A stretch of DNA of 64,000 nt from Bradyrhizobium sp. OK095. Lineage in GTDB: Bacteria > Pseudomonadota > Alphaproteobacteria > Rhizobiales > Xanthobacteraceae. Made by a program: the position numbers and the translations under genes. Position 1 is the stretch's first letter, and each line of letters opens with the position of its first letter. Of this stretch, positions 20,001 to 25,818 are shown piece by piece. The DNA lies in the NCBI RefSeq assembly GCF_900109945.1, contig NZ_FOBX01000002.1, positions 248,001-312,000 on the forward strand. Direction: 5' to 3'. The notes beneath the pieces were generated by a model that was not told the origin of the DNA, made no database searches, and worked only from the letters and a program-made list of their open reading frames with translations.

Positions 20001-23000
20001 GTCGATGCAGTTCTGCCCGCCCGTGCCGCCGGCGACCGTGCAGGTATCCGTGGCGAGATGATTGTTGTTCGACTTCTTGACGAGATTACCGAGCGCCGTA
20101 TCCAGCGCCGACACCGCGCCGCTGTCCGCCAGCACCGTCACGCGACCGACGTTGATGTTCACCGTTGCGCTGCTGCTGATGTAGGCCGTCGTGGTGGGCG
20201 AAATCTCGCTGACGACGATCGCGCCGGCGAGTCCGTTGGACCCTGCCCCGCCCGAGGCCGCGCCGGCCGCAATCACGCTGGCGCTGTCGGCCATCACCAG
20301 CAGGGTGTCGTAGTTCGAGATCGAGCTGCTGCGGATGTGCGCGTCGGTGGCATTGCCGCCCGTGGGATCGGCGATCGACGCATAGGTCAGCCCGATGCCG
20401 ACGCCGGCCTGGCCGCCCGATATATAGAGCGAACCGCCGCCGATCGCGATGTTCGTCGTCTGGTAGGCGTCGACCTCGAGCGCGCGGTTGACGCCGCTCG
20501 CCTGCCCCGTGATCGTCGAGCTCTCGATATAGGCGTTGACGCTGTCTGTGATGATGCCGACCGAGGCCGATAGCGACGCGGCATTGGATTTCGATCCGGC
20601 CACACCGAGGGCGACGACGGTCTCCGAACCGCCATTGAGCGCCTGCACCGTCACCGAACTCTGGTTGTTCAAGGCGGTGCCGTAGATGTAGGCGAGCGTC
20701 GCATTGTTGGACATCGCCGACGCGATCGCGCCGCCGATAGCAGCCCCCTGAGCGGACCCTCCGGCCAGATTGAGCGCCCCGGAGCCGGAACCATTGTTGA
20801 GCATGGTGTCGTTGAGCGCCTGAACGATCGTATTGGTCGTCACGGCGCTGGCCGTGGTGAACTTGTTGACCGTCGTATTCTTGATATAGGCGCTGGTGCC
20901 GAGCGAGACGTCGGTCACCGCCGAGCTTCCGGCGAGATCGACGCTGAAGCCGCTGGTGCTCGACCCCGAGCTCGAACTGATCTTGCTCGCGGCCGTCGTC
21001 ACGCCGGCGGCCCCTCCGGTCGAGGCCGCGCCCGCGGCGCCCGCCTTGTCGGAGAGATTGGACGACGCCGGATCGGAGACTGCCGCAGCGACGGCGGCTG
21101 CGGTGATGCGCCCGGAGGTGGTCGCGCTGATCGTGAGATTGTCGACGTTGACCGAACCGCTTCCGCCGCTCGTGCCGGCAAACGGATCGTTGGAGCTGAA
21201 CACGCCGGGCCGGATGTCGGAATGGTTGTCGCCGATATACGCGGAGGTGTCGATATTTGCGCCCAGATAGGCAACCGACAATCCAACCGCCGAACCGCCG
21301 CTCCCATTGAAGTTCATCGCGCCGGACAACGTCACGACCGACAGATCCTGCTGCGCCAGGATACCGACGGTCGGGGCGTAGACGGTAGCCTGGTTCGAGA
21401 TCGACGCATGCGTCGTGTTGTTCAGGAAGCCGAGCGAGGTGATGCCGTTCAGCGCCAGCGCGCCGGAAGCCTTGCCGGACGACGGCGCGACAGCGACAAA
21501 CTGATCCGAGGTGATCGCGTTGACCGCAATGTCGTCCGCCGCCCGCAGCGTCGCGCGGTCGGAAACGCCGGCGATGGTGTTGGTGTTGAACTGGACGAGA
21601 TTGAGCGCGCCGCCGATCGACGAGCCACCCGACGTGTTGCCGGGCAGGAAGCCAAGCGTGCCGACATTGCCGGCAGCGTCGATCGACGCCGTGGTCGTCG
21701 TCGCCGCAATCTGGATGCTGGCGTCGTAGGTGTGGACGTCGCCATTGTCCATCCCTGCCGACCAGCTGCTGCCGCATGTCGCGCTCGTGCAGGTCGCGGT
21801 CAGGCTGGCAGAACCGGCCACCCACGCCGTCGTGTTGTTGTTGACGACGAAATGGTTCAGCGAGCCGGAGATGCCGATCGTGTCGCCGGCGTCCGCCGTG
21901 GCATTGGCGTAGCTGGTCAGGATGTTGCCGCCGACGCCGAGACTGCCGTTGAGGTGGCTCAGCACCGCCCCCAGTCCATCCCACTTCAGCCAGGTGTTGG
22001 TGATCGGCAATTCGGTGGTGGCATCGACAGCGATATTCGCCGCGTTGATCACGGTCCCGTCGCCGACATAGGCGTTCGAATTGTGGGTGAAATTGCCCCA
22101 GGCGACGGCCGCGCTGATCGCCGTCCCCTCGCCGGACACCACGTCCTTCGTGATCGCGCTGGACGTCGCATTGCTGCGAACGCCGCGATCGATGACGTTG
22201 CTGGCGACGGCGACGTTGCCGCTGGCATAGATGCTCGGCGCGCCGCCGCTCGGATTTTGCGCGATCGCAGCGGTCGCGCTCTGGGTGCTGTTGGCGAGCG
22301 AAAGCGCGCCCGCGACCTTGAAATCGAAGCTCAGCGGCACCAGCGAGCCCATGTGGTCCCTGATGATGGACGTCGGCGAGCTGACGGCGACCAGACCTCT
22401 TTCGATCGCTGCGACCAGCGCCGGCAGGCCGGCGATGGCCGAAGCCATCGTGGAATTGCTCGTGGTATCGGACGTCGCTTCAACCAGAACGGAGCCGTTC
22501 ATGCGGCTGCCAGCACCGGTTCCGAGCGATGCGCCGAGCGTTGCGGTCGCGGACGTCGTGATATCGCTGATGGCGAACGCCCCGCCAACCGCACCGCTCG
22601 CCCCTGTCCCGCTCGCCGCAACCGACGTTGCGCCGGTCGAGAACGAGTTGTTGTTGATCGCGCGCACCTTCAGGGTGTTGCCGGTCGCGTTTACCAGGCC
22701 TGCCGCGATATGCGCGCCGGTCGCGACGTTAGCGGTCGTCGTCACCGATCCCGTGGAATAGGCCACCGTCGGGACGATTTGCGCGCTCGTCGACGCTGCA
22801 ACGGCAGAGACGGCGATGGTCGCATCGTTGAGCGCCTTGATCTCGAGGTTGCCGCCTGCGTTGATCGTCGCGCCCGAGGCCACGTTGGTCGTGACATTGC
22901 CGTCGATCTTGCCGACGACGACACCGGCCGCGACCGGCGTGAGGCTGCCAAGCAAGGTGGTGGCGACCGCCGGGTCGGACGCGGTCTCCGAGGTGTGCGC

Positions 23001-24701
23001 GGAAATGGTGACGTCGCCGCGGCCGTTGATGTCGGCATGGCTGTTGATGTTGATGGTCGCCGTGGCACTTGCCGCGACATAGCCGCCATTGAGCCCGAGC
23101 AGCGAAGCGGCAAGCGTCGAGCCGACAAGCGCGAAATCACCGGCCGCAGAACCGTCCAGGAAACTCGACACGGCCGTCGACGTTGCACTGATCGAGATGA
23201 TGCCGCCTGTGATCTTGCCGTCGACGATGATCGACGTCGCGGCGGTGGCCTGGCCGGACAGCCTGATGTCACTCGCAATTGCCCTCAGCGTCACATTGCC
23301 GTCGGCGTAACTGGTCCCGCCGAAATTGACCGACTGGGCCAGGATCTGCGCACCGTTCATGATCTCGATGTTCGGCGCGTCGATGATGACGTTGTTGGCG
23401 TTGCCGGTCGAGTGGCCGGAGCCATCGAGACGGCGGGCATCGATCACCGCATGCGCGGCAAGCGTGATGGAATGATCGGCCTGGATGAGGTAATCGGCAC
23501 CGGCGCTGAGCCCGGCGAGCGCATTCACGATGGAGCTGTTCGACAGCGTCACCCCGGCGTCGCCCAGGGCCGTATCGCCGACGACCACGTCTGTCGGGTC
23601 GATCAGCAGCGTGCCGGCCTTGCCGCTGTCCGCGCTGAGGTTGACCTTGATGCCTTGGCCGATGTCGATGATGCCGTTCGCGCTGAAATCGACCAGGCCC
23701 GCATTGCCTGTCTTCGCGCTGGCGTCGAACTTGGCCCCGCCCGCGACGGTCAGGTTCTGAGCCGCCTTCAGGCGGATCTCGCCGGCATCTCCGGTCGTGC
23801 TCGCAATGTTGAGCCTGGCGTTCTTGCCGACCTCGACGTTGTTGCCGGCCTGCACCGTGATGTTGCTCGGCGTCGAGGTCTTGCTTTGCGCGGTCAGGCG
23901 CCCGTTGACCCTGGCGTTGTTGACGGCGCCGATATGGATCGAGCCGTTGCTGACGGTGATGGCGCTGGCGCTGCGCAGGCCCTTGGAGTTGACGGAGGCC
24001 GCAAACTTCGCGGCGTGATCGAGATTGGCGATGTCGCGCTGGGTGGCGCCGCCGACAAAGACGTTCTGCCCCGTCAGGCGCACGCCATCGATGGCGTTGA
24101 CCCGACCGTAGATGCGGATGTTACCGTCCGGCGAGACCGGGAACGAGCCGGCCATGAGGTTGCCGACCGCCGTGCCGTTGATCGCCCCTCCCGGGCCGAT
24201 CAGGCTGTCGGTGAACTCGCGCGTCGGCGTCGAGACGTTGAGGCTGCCGACGTTCACCGTACCGGAACGGCCGACGACAAACCCCTTGGGATCGGCGAAA
24301 TAGACGTTACCGCCGATCGCACCGTTCATGTAGGAGTTCAGCGTGCCGTTGACGTAGACCGGCGCGTCGCGAACGATGTTGACGAGGTTTTGCGTCCCCG
24401 TCGGCAGTTGCAGATTGACGGTGTTGCCCTGCCCGACGCTGAACTGCGAGAACGAATTGAAGGCGTTGTTGCCCGAGACCGTCGACGTCATGACGTTGGT
24501 GACGCTGCCGGAGGTCTGCAGGCTGGTCCCGGTGCGGCCGTCCGGCGTGATCACGTTCACGGTCTGCGCCTGAAGGCGAACGCTGAACACCGGCAGGAAG
24601 ACCATCTGCATGGCGCAGAGCAGCGACATCGAACGGAAGCGTGCCAGCCCCCGCAGCGTCGTCAGCTCGGCATCGTCTCGCCTCGCAGATGGCCCGCGCA
24701 T
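8040..24701 (-). CDS. Giant filamentous adhesin TpsA (haemagglutinin/leukotoxin-LktA-like)
   Basis: This 5,553-residue secreted or surface-anchored protein takes up a quarter of the window. An extended signal peptide of about 46 residues ends in VRLQAQ. The TPS/haemagglutination domain follows, seen in NAFNSFSQFSVGQGNTVNL and NVYFADPKGFVVG. The body is a very long, Gly/Ala/Ser/Thr/Asn-rich chain of beta-helix-type repeats, with a recurring A-Y-I/V motif in the N-terminal two thirds. Two 115-residue tandem units lie near residues 4,980-5,270, and the C-terminal tail is basic. Cysteines occur only in close pairs. The ATG at 24701 is preceded by AGAGGA. Placement between an exported protein gene and tpsB argues for an intact, working locus; I see no frameshift. 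The LktA-like label is by general resemblance. The ligand is unknown. Confidence 0.9.
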   Translation of the reverse strand: MRGPSARRDDAELTTLRGLARFRSMSLLCAMQMVFLPVFSVRLQAQTVNVITPDGRTGTSLQTSGSVTNVMTSTVSGNNAFNSFSQFSVGQGNTVNLQLPTGTQNLVNIVRDAPVYVNGTLNSYMNGAIGGNVYFADPKGFVVGRSGTVNVGSLNVSTPTREFTDSLIGPGGAINGTAVGNLMAGSFPVSPDGNIRIYGRVNAIDGVRLTGQNVFVGGATQRDIANLDHAAKFAASVNSKGLRSASAITVSNGSIHIGAVNNARVNGRLTAQSKTSTPSNITVQAGNNVEVGKNARLNIASTTGDAGEIRLKAAQNLTVAGGAKFDASAKTGNAGLVDFSANGIIDIGQGIKVNLSADSGKAGTLLIDPTDVVVGDTALGDAGVTLSNSSIVNALAGLSAGADYLIQADHSITLAAHAVIDARRLDGSGHSTGNANNVIIDAPNIEIMNGAQILAQSVNFGGTSYADGNVTLRAIASDIRLSGQATAATSIIVDGKITGGIISISATSTAVSSFLDGSAAGDFALVGSTLAASLLGLNGGYVAASATATININSHADINGRGDVTISAHTSETASDPAVATTLLGSLTPVAAGVVVGKIDGNVTTNVASGATINAGGNLEIKALNDATIAVSAVAASTSAQIVPTVAYSTGSVTTTANVATGAHIAAGLVNATGNTLKVRAINNNSFSTGATSVAASGTGASGAVGGAFAISDITTSATATLGASLGTGAGSRMNGSVLVEATSDTTSNSTMASAIAGLPALVAAIERGLVAVSSPTSIIRDHMGSLVPLSFDFKVAGALSLANSTQSATAAIAQNPSGGAPSIYASGNVAVASNVIDRGVRSNATSSAITKDVVSGEGTAISAAVAWGNFTHNSNAYVGDGTVINAANIAVDATTELPITNTWLKWDGLGAVLSHLNGSLGVGGNILTSYANATADAGDTIGISGSLNHFVVNNNTTAWVAGSASLTATCTSATCGSSWSAGMDNGDVHTYDASIQIAATTTTASIDAAGNVGTLGFLPGNTSGGSSIGGALNLVQFNTNTIAGVSDRATLRAADDIAVNAITSDQFVAVAPSSGKASGALALNGITSLGFLNNTTHASISNQATVYAPTVGILAQQDLSVVTLSGAMNFNGSGGSAVGLSVAYLGANIDTSAYIGDNHSDIRPGVFSSNDPFAGTSGGSGSVNVDNLTISATTSGRITAAAVAAAVSDPASSNLSDKAGAAGAASTGGAAGVTTAASKISSSSGSSTSGFSVDLAGSSAVTDVSLGTSAYIKNTTVNKFTTASAVTTNTIVQALNDTMLNNGSGSGALNLAGGSAQGAAIGGAIASAMSNNATLAYIYGTALNNQSSVTVQALNGGSETVVALGVAGSKSNAASLSASVGIITDSVNAYIESSTITGQASGVNRALEVDAYQTTNIAIGGGSLYISGGQAGVGIGLTYASIADPTGGNATDAHIRSSSISNYDTLLVMADSASVIAAGAASGGAGSNGLAGAIVVSEISPTTTAYISSSATVNINVGRVTVLADSGAVSALDTALGNLVKKSNNNHLATDTCTVAGGTGGQNCIDFGAAALNGGTGNGPGGSIISVAGIIQAGKNNVGASIIYDTIATTHSAYIANVLMTAGNNGNVSVSAVDSSKIQAVTIGFGLATGQFAGVGGTTISSIANTVSAAIGNSQSSTTQSSVTGRNISVSATDNSSITGTAAVAGASTQGSAAGLALVYSSIANNVSAGVTGSKLIASGNVAVGANSNASISTVAVGIAMSSQVALAGSVATNLMGTNVTASITAAGTNGINGADVTATNNVAVIAGNNDKAGVFAGAVSISKGAAGGAGSLVTNQITGATAAYISGANTKVDALGTSSTDTLSVNNGTLVHAFDLGTAHAPSDSTPDLSENQDTVRGLAVVASSHQAVTANVASLAASSGIAIMINPITNVMSGGTRAYIDSAAIDTRLTSSTLAPQIEVAASSFSYSGTFGAGIIPPTGNGGGGATIISTTMSRDTFATITNATVGGVQSSSATVGAVTVKANAEQDASSVAIGFNTGSVGLNVFQATTEAYVDGGALTASSLTVNATNNTGIFSANGSGAYGSQAAIGAAFLVQVSSNRTEAYVGDEFHYQGNGAAHTTAINLSGALDVEANTKNRFEAYAIGGALSTGTAAIAGMANVEIANNTTIAGVYDTTLQSATGGAAGAVTINANEDVAIKEIAGALAIGASGGGVGIGAAANVIVFKSQTIAESRNSNLNSTGAINVGALSTKEVLSYAVTAGIGGSVGIGATVGVIIIGTNTADADTQGQQTGQLNQGGNGTIASVNNGTNNTHGSDAVASGTAGNPNGANVTSTYDVSSVLSGGNDAVVAQIAGGNVTGTQVNVVATSANAAKMYLLGAGFAKNVGIGAGIGYTSVNSTVLANLSGYGRNGSGVLEAADTPLVVSAPSVTVAAVVKDASTGPYAGKTIDTEAIAGGAALYFGADAAVAVGNVSNSVVALLGGQITGTGGTGAAVMALDSTTQVVFTGGVTGGAVAVGASVATASRTSSVAARVLNGATVNTSTLAVGASGAGTLTTTATALGGGIVAGVGADAEAHENSSVLAEIGSSASITTSATDVGTLVSASITPNLSSSAIGVSVGGAAVGIAIAKSTVGATVTADVGDNVIFAGGALAVTAMALVPTSGTTTYAWALAGGGGSLIGAQGSLAQASENATVSAYGGTGITLPNANVTIAAENDSAQYAEATGLSTGFLALGATVAQTSSNAHTYAYLGAPADMDNLNHESYTGILRITATGTDTNVSNATVGAGGTYAGAAAVATTSSTAVTNARFDGGTADDTLYFGGLRINAIHTTNYAASGDAYQASTAGVSAGNAQNDVDSTTTAEIGTHLIINSAGGNMVVISNDIVNQGGGGARSGSGGSFSGAAALSDSHVTQTVNTNIGAGTVLSLNDDPRTSTAVINIEAYNTLNTNDTASLATASLFAGGGAESNMTANATLAVNINARELFSAGKIYIGTAAKMAAANNANASLYGAIAGVGASTNSWVHANQSVNVGAGAKIAAWRDINIYAGLAGDGSVFSSVQATATTVVYNNTVVPISTLYRGTANADDTTSLTLASTSSVLGARDIYLGATQGQVTAAGNGSNYNPYLDIFSAKNSDNHSHTSGTGDVALNGLVVAGVNNDLTVTIELGATAPTLSTTSPYSLLMNCSSSLPTNCSSSPLELVSDVNHFSPVMSWNHQTVQYAVVGNFNPYQLVVNQLATLTGLTAAQIRSQLAAATPTAPASMSPSGTDSTGDIQRQIDTLIKQAPFTSDAPGNAFAFGDIMVSAGNVSILAQQLTGNSGTNPAAPAVIARSSPLIKIENRGLDFMSLGNLTVTDVTGGNITYRQIDHVDPDSHSNVTFTAMPSATPLIDVSATYNRLDPDSGQGIDQNGNVLTRTPDIYFNGAVNNANGLLKIINNLGSVVASQSLSAATVQIVVPKGTFTFLGGIGSSYDSSSAVTSQWATTEDRPEDALTAVMTAATYLGAYGDYNSAPHIGDGAGHPYFYYCCVNGSTGVYQPVSGADASTIFTARMLMTYYDGVSLYSAIFLPMGQGAPGNGNPQAGSVPDVNTLKIIEGQQDLHNIAVAPWEKTTYDGRNVYTDSGPYKTPFNCDGCSAFFQVINIQPDAITPKTADAPATATASRTISGQAVIISASVININGTIQSGSSSNYSVNIGADALQQVTNLKNNSTAFTLAQANAQNGSYIDITGTNLTTSGTGDVKIGVKYNALTDQFILNSVVQGAGGYVYLNGKIISTSTDSTQTQGNIEIKGGAGTITVNNTSGLQLVTNTINTGASAQSVVEIVDQLKGKTTWWVYDPKAASSQQVSRYEINSVTANAIDPSMLAARTGTAGIQYATKENMLYQWVDTATVDRPTNSTQFDYGWQFTPNQTTGENWTRSISLVEGVQSSNYQKVTTATGSYHWAAGTNPDGSPIPLGTHPDKCCGADAQFNWYQQIYDHLTLTLTNTVKASNPINVKFTGGGSSDVVVNSTSGIVINGSINNLQGTTTLSATGANSSITVAANANNPVVSGTSVTLSADGGIGTLGTNKAPVQVQIYGGSLTASSIDRDIAISAIGALSINQVKVNSAGATPQGNVFLSATGDINSASAYNVANPVVIGKNIEINSTSGAIGATSAVVNGASTLTNINPLVIQATGTVQANGTVDGGVLDSASATGTYIIQSKGDLRLGTIQSTGGPVFLEAAGSDNNPASILNGRAAVGLTTAQSQHLQNVWTSLDLLSGNAATNAVNSYQSMVTSAYNDYFQLKNIAFTNGSTYNPTSVGLTVLRAQVAAKLGIDPANVSTTQMQAEATTRFLRDQFLLGKITTDELKTSLTTLLGTAPADPLGTVFGSSLSSTLFTTLFDGVSTANQRMPSNTALQTALNTYNANYSYTLASTERVYGIITAGSQWTQSQLAYTVSSSAVGAAPPPIDENVVANVSANQIMLYAPRGSVGNSAAPQTFTFTSVDSSSLTPDQRGLLATAGPGQLTVGAVTDPTTHVTTYTVSLSQQNLVVVDNPIAISAKALTNIYLGSKNSLALGGVTANYGPITAAQANGIEVTGRGDVKLDAVTSISANVGGAVISGDIGNLTLIAEHGNIGAPGTAGSNPATNLNAIQIAFADPSNDQLDQVSSAQGIYVKQTTGDLILGNISAGNAIQLAATGSIYAETGFTDRTAIHILGADLDLRAGGNIGFNGSTFQPLQVNISGAVTGSAVGDLSILAVTGDLMVGTSGAYGTLTAGGALTLNVARGALTINADITSNGLMQLLANRGMTFAAGTSAAPVVATSSSDGVTLVAATLSMGAYSAINAAGLISVTTTGDATIGQLNSSLSYAAASNAPSIIVTAGGVASLGAIIDNGDGQTKFVASGTGAELSLSGSNGIGSATTRLDFNAALLTASASAGGIYVKALTDTEASLLSAVKGSVDIVGTGGLTLDQVVAGTATGASGSFSAVANNGSIVIGTADSSGSQTVHASQNVTFKALTTTGNSGDVGNVNVTADNGFVLAQTVISGGATTQGSVSANGSASLVAATTITGSTLAATTGSGLLTAAGPINWNVLNVGTTLGATAGQGSITFQTAQSGGTQTIHAHDNVTFNALTATGTNGDAGSINVNADNGFILAQTVMAGGVPTLGSVSANGSARLIAAGTNTGHNLTASTGNAVLQGTIVNWDNLNVGGTLGITATVGGITVGTAVSGGSQTLHAVNDIAFSQLTTTGIPGDAGDIDLRSDAGGLRGGSISANGNTRFSSVGPLSLDRITGEVVKLSSSGDLTIRSITATKGVNLAAATINVNIEQIGSTPPVPLVINVTGSDGGPATSANISIDAPNVIFDQFKVVDANVLTNAHAVAILNGYVPGQLMLTTATQQVLLNNRTPAPSNWPTLQLYQPGGVFTMAQVGNANVSNAYVVFYTGDISATVTNYGPDHSCCLGFTGASMVRNIPVDGESRANIETWLAKKDGRMFYLLGLTGQARLDALLTPRPVETIGSGPAVNIEGLIDTRKLRRQGQRAGRAGWKDAAVETAKPAVGRLAQAW
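8890..9765 (-). repeat. Tandem 115/114-residue repeats inside tpsA
   Basis: Three successive copies carry equivalent segments: QTVHASQNVTF (its first His codon at 9717-9719), QTIHAHDNVTF (9372-9374) and QTLHAVNDIAF (9030-9032). Spacings are 345 and 342 bp. The first two copies are complete and share ADNGFxLAQTV, GSVSANGSA and the LNVGTTLG/LNVGGTLG ending. The third is shortened after its GDAGDIDL segment. This is direct evidence of duplication in the C-terminal part of the adhesin stalk. Confidence 0.85.
15100..15147 (-). repeat. 24-bp tandem duplication inside tpsA
   Basis: Two adjacent 24-base units, 15100-15123 and 15124-15147, differ at three positions and each begins GAAGAGCAGTTC on the plus strand. 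In protein they give the pair NCSSSLPT / NCSSSP within the adhesin, each with one cysteine. The period keeps the reading frame. Confidence 0.85.
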
Positions 24702-24773
24702 TTCAGATCCTCTTCATCGGCATTGGCGCCGATCCACAACCGGGTGGGAGAATGTCGTAGAAGGCGTCCGGCA

Positions 24774-25526
24774 TCAGAACTGGCCGGGCGGCAGCTTGAA
24801 GATGTCGGGGCTCTTGGCGTCGGCTACGTAGAACAGCAGCAGGCTGGTGGGTGTCAGCACACGCTGGTTGTTCTCCTTGTTCTCGAACGTGCCCTGGAGC
24901 AGCAGGATCACCGAGCGATCCTTGGCATCGCTGCCGCGGAACATCACGATGCCGCCGGCGACGGGCATGTTGACCGCGATGGAGTCGGGCTTGAAGCCTT
25001 CGCCCATGAAATGGGCGCGCAGGATGTTGGCGTTGGAGAACAGCTTCTCCGGCGTGATCGCCGCATCGGTCGCCTTCGACCAGACCGCGCCGATCTGGAT
25101 CAGCGACTTGGACTTGTAGCCGAACACGTAGGAGAGTTCGGCGGTGCCGCCGTTCGGCAGCAGCTCGGGAACGGAAAGCAGCAGGCTGTGCGTCAGTTCG
25201 GATGCGTTGTCCTGGGCCCTGATCGCGTCGGGCTTGGCGTTGAAGTCCTTGATCATCGCCGCGCGGGCGTCGGCATCGCTCATGCCGAACTTGGCGGAGC
25301 GGAAACCATCGATCGCCTTGGTCGTCTTGTCGTCCGCACCGGCGGTCGGCGCCTCGGTCGCAGCAGCGACCGGCGCACCGGCGGCAGCAGGCGCCGTACC
25401 GGCAGCTGCGGCTCTGGGTGCAGGCGCAGCCTTTTGTTTCGGAACGGCGCTCTGAGCTGCAAGCGGCCCGGCTACAATGGATGTGAAGAGGCCGACGAGA
25501 GCCGGCACGAGATAGATTTTGCGCAT
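24774..25526 (-). CDS. Exported protein of unknown function, first gene of the TPS operon
   Basis: I do not recognise a named family. The 250-aa product starts with a clear signal peptide (MRKIYLVPALVGLFTSIVAG, cut near LAAQ). An Ala/Pro-rich, low-complexity linker follows (about residues 24-65), then a folded C-terminal part from about residue 70 with FRSAKFGMSDADARAAM, FGYKSKSLIQIGAVW and GIVMFRGSDAKD. The FGMs-x-[AD]-x2-[AV] opening resembles short periplasmic domains that pack as a repeat-like alpha/beta unit, but I cannot assign a function. The ATG at 25526 has GAAGG 6 bases upstream. It precedes tpsA by 72 bp on the same strand, so it is probably co-transcribed and may assist export, folding or surface retention of the adhesin. 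Confidence 0.8.
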   Translation of the reverse strand: MRKIYLVPALVGLFTSIVAGPLAAQSAVPKQKAAPAPRAAAAGTAPAAAGAPVAAATEAPTAGADDKTTKAIDGFRSAKFGMSDADARAAMIKDFNAKPDAIRAQDNASELTHSLLLSVPELLPNGGTAELSYVFGYKSKSLIQIGAVWSKATDAAITPEKLFSNANILRAHFMGEGFKPDSIAVNMPVAGGIVMFRGSDAKDRSVILLLQGTFENKENNQRVLTPTSLLLFYVADAKSPDIFKLPPGQF

Positions 25527-25818
25527 CGAAAACCTTCGAAACAATTCTGAAACAACGCTTCAAAAAACAACAGCTACGAACTTGACGTCTCCGAGTCGTC
25601 CTCGTAACCGGGACGGAAATTGTTGCAACGCTGCAAGGCGTTACAAAGCGTCACGGAACAGACAAAGCTCGAAACAGCGACTCCCTGGCCGCACAGGAAT
25701 ACGGTACCGGGCTGCCGAATGCTGCGAATGAACATTCATAAGCGCATTTTTTCATCAATTGTGGTCGTCAGGCTTTCGCGTTATGCACACGCCAGGGACA
25801 ATTTTTGCGAAATATTTC
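25527..25818. promoter_or_regulatory. Divergent region upstream of the TPS operon and the binding-protein/kinase pair
   Basis: These 292 bp separate the divergent starts at 25526 and 25819, so they should hold the promoter of the adhesin operon and that of the sensor pair. A weak dyad AACGC-N6-GCGTT lies at 25627-25642. A GGAAC at 25655 resembles a PhyR/EcfG -35 box but lacks the matching -10 at the right distance. I see no gene here. Confidence 0.4.

Noticed and set aside
21222..25550. A 1,442-codon plus-strand open frame opposite the 5' part of tpsA
   Set aside because: It is antisense to a gene with clear signal peptide, TPS domain and ribosome site. Its product is Arg/Asp/Gly-rich and unlike any protein family, as expected from the antisense frame of GC-rich DNA.
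25627..25642. Dyad AACGC-N6-GCGTT
   Set aside because: Five-base arms are short enough to arise by chance, and no second copy or matching regulator is nearby.
25655..25685. GGAAC resembling a general-stress (EcfG-type) promoter before the adhesin operon
   Set aside because: No CGTT element occurs 16-17 bases downstream, and the orientation points away from the adhesin operon.
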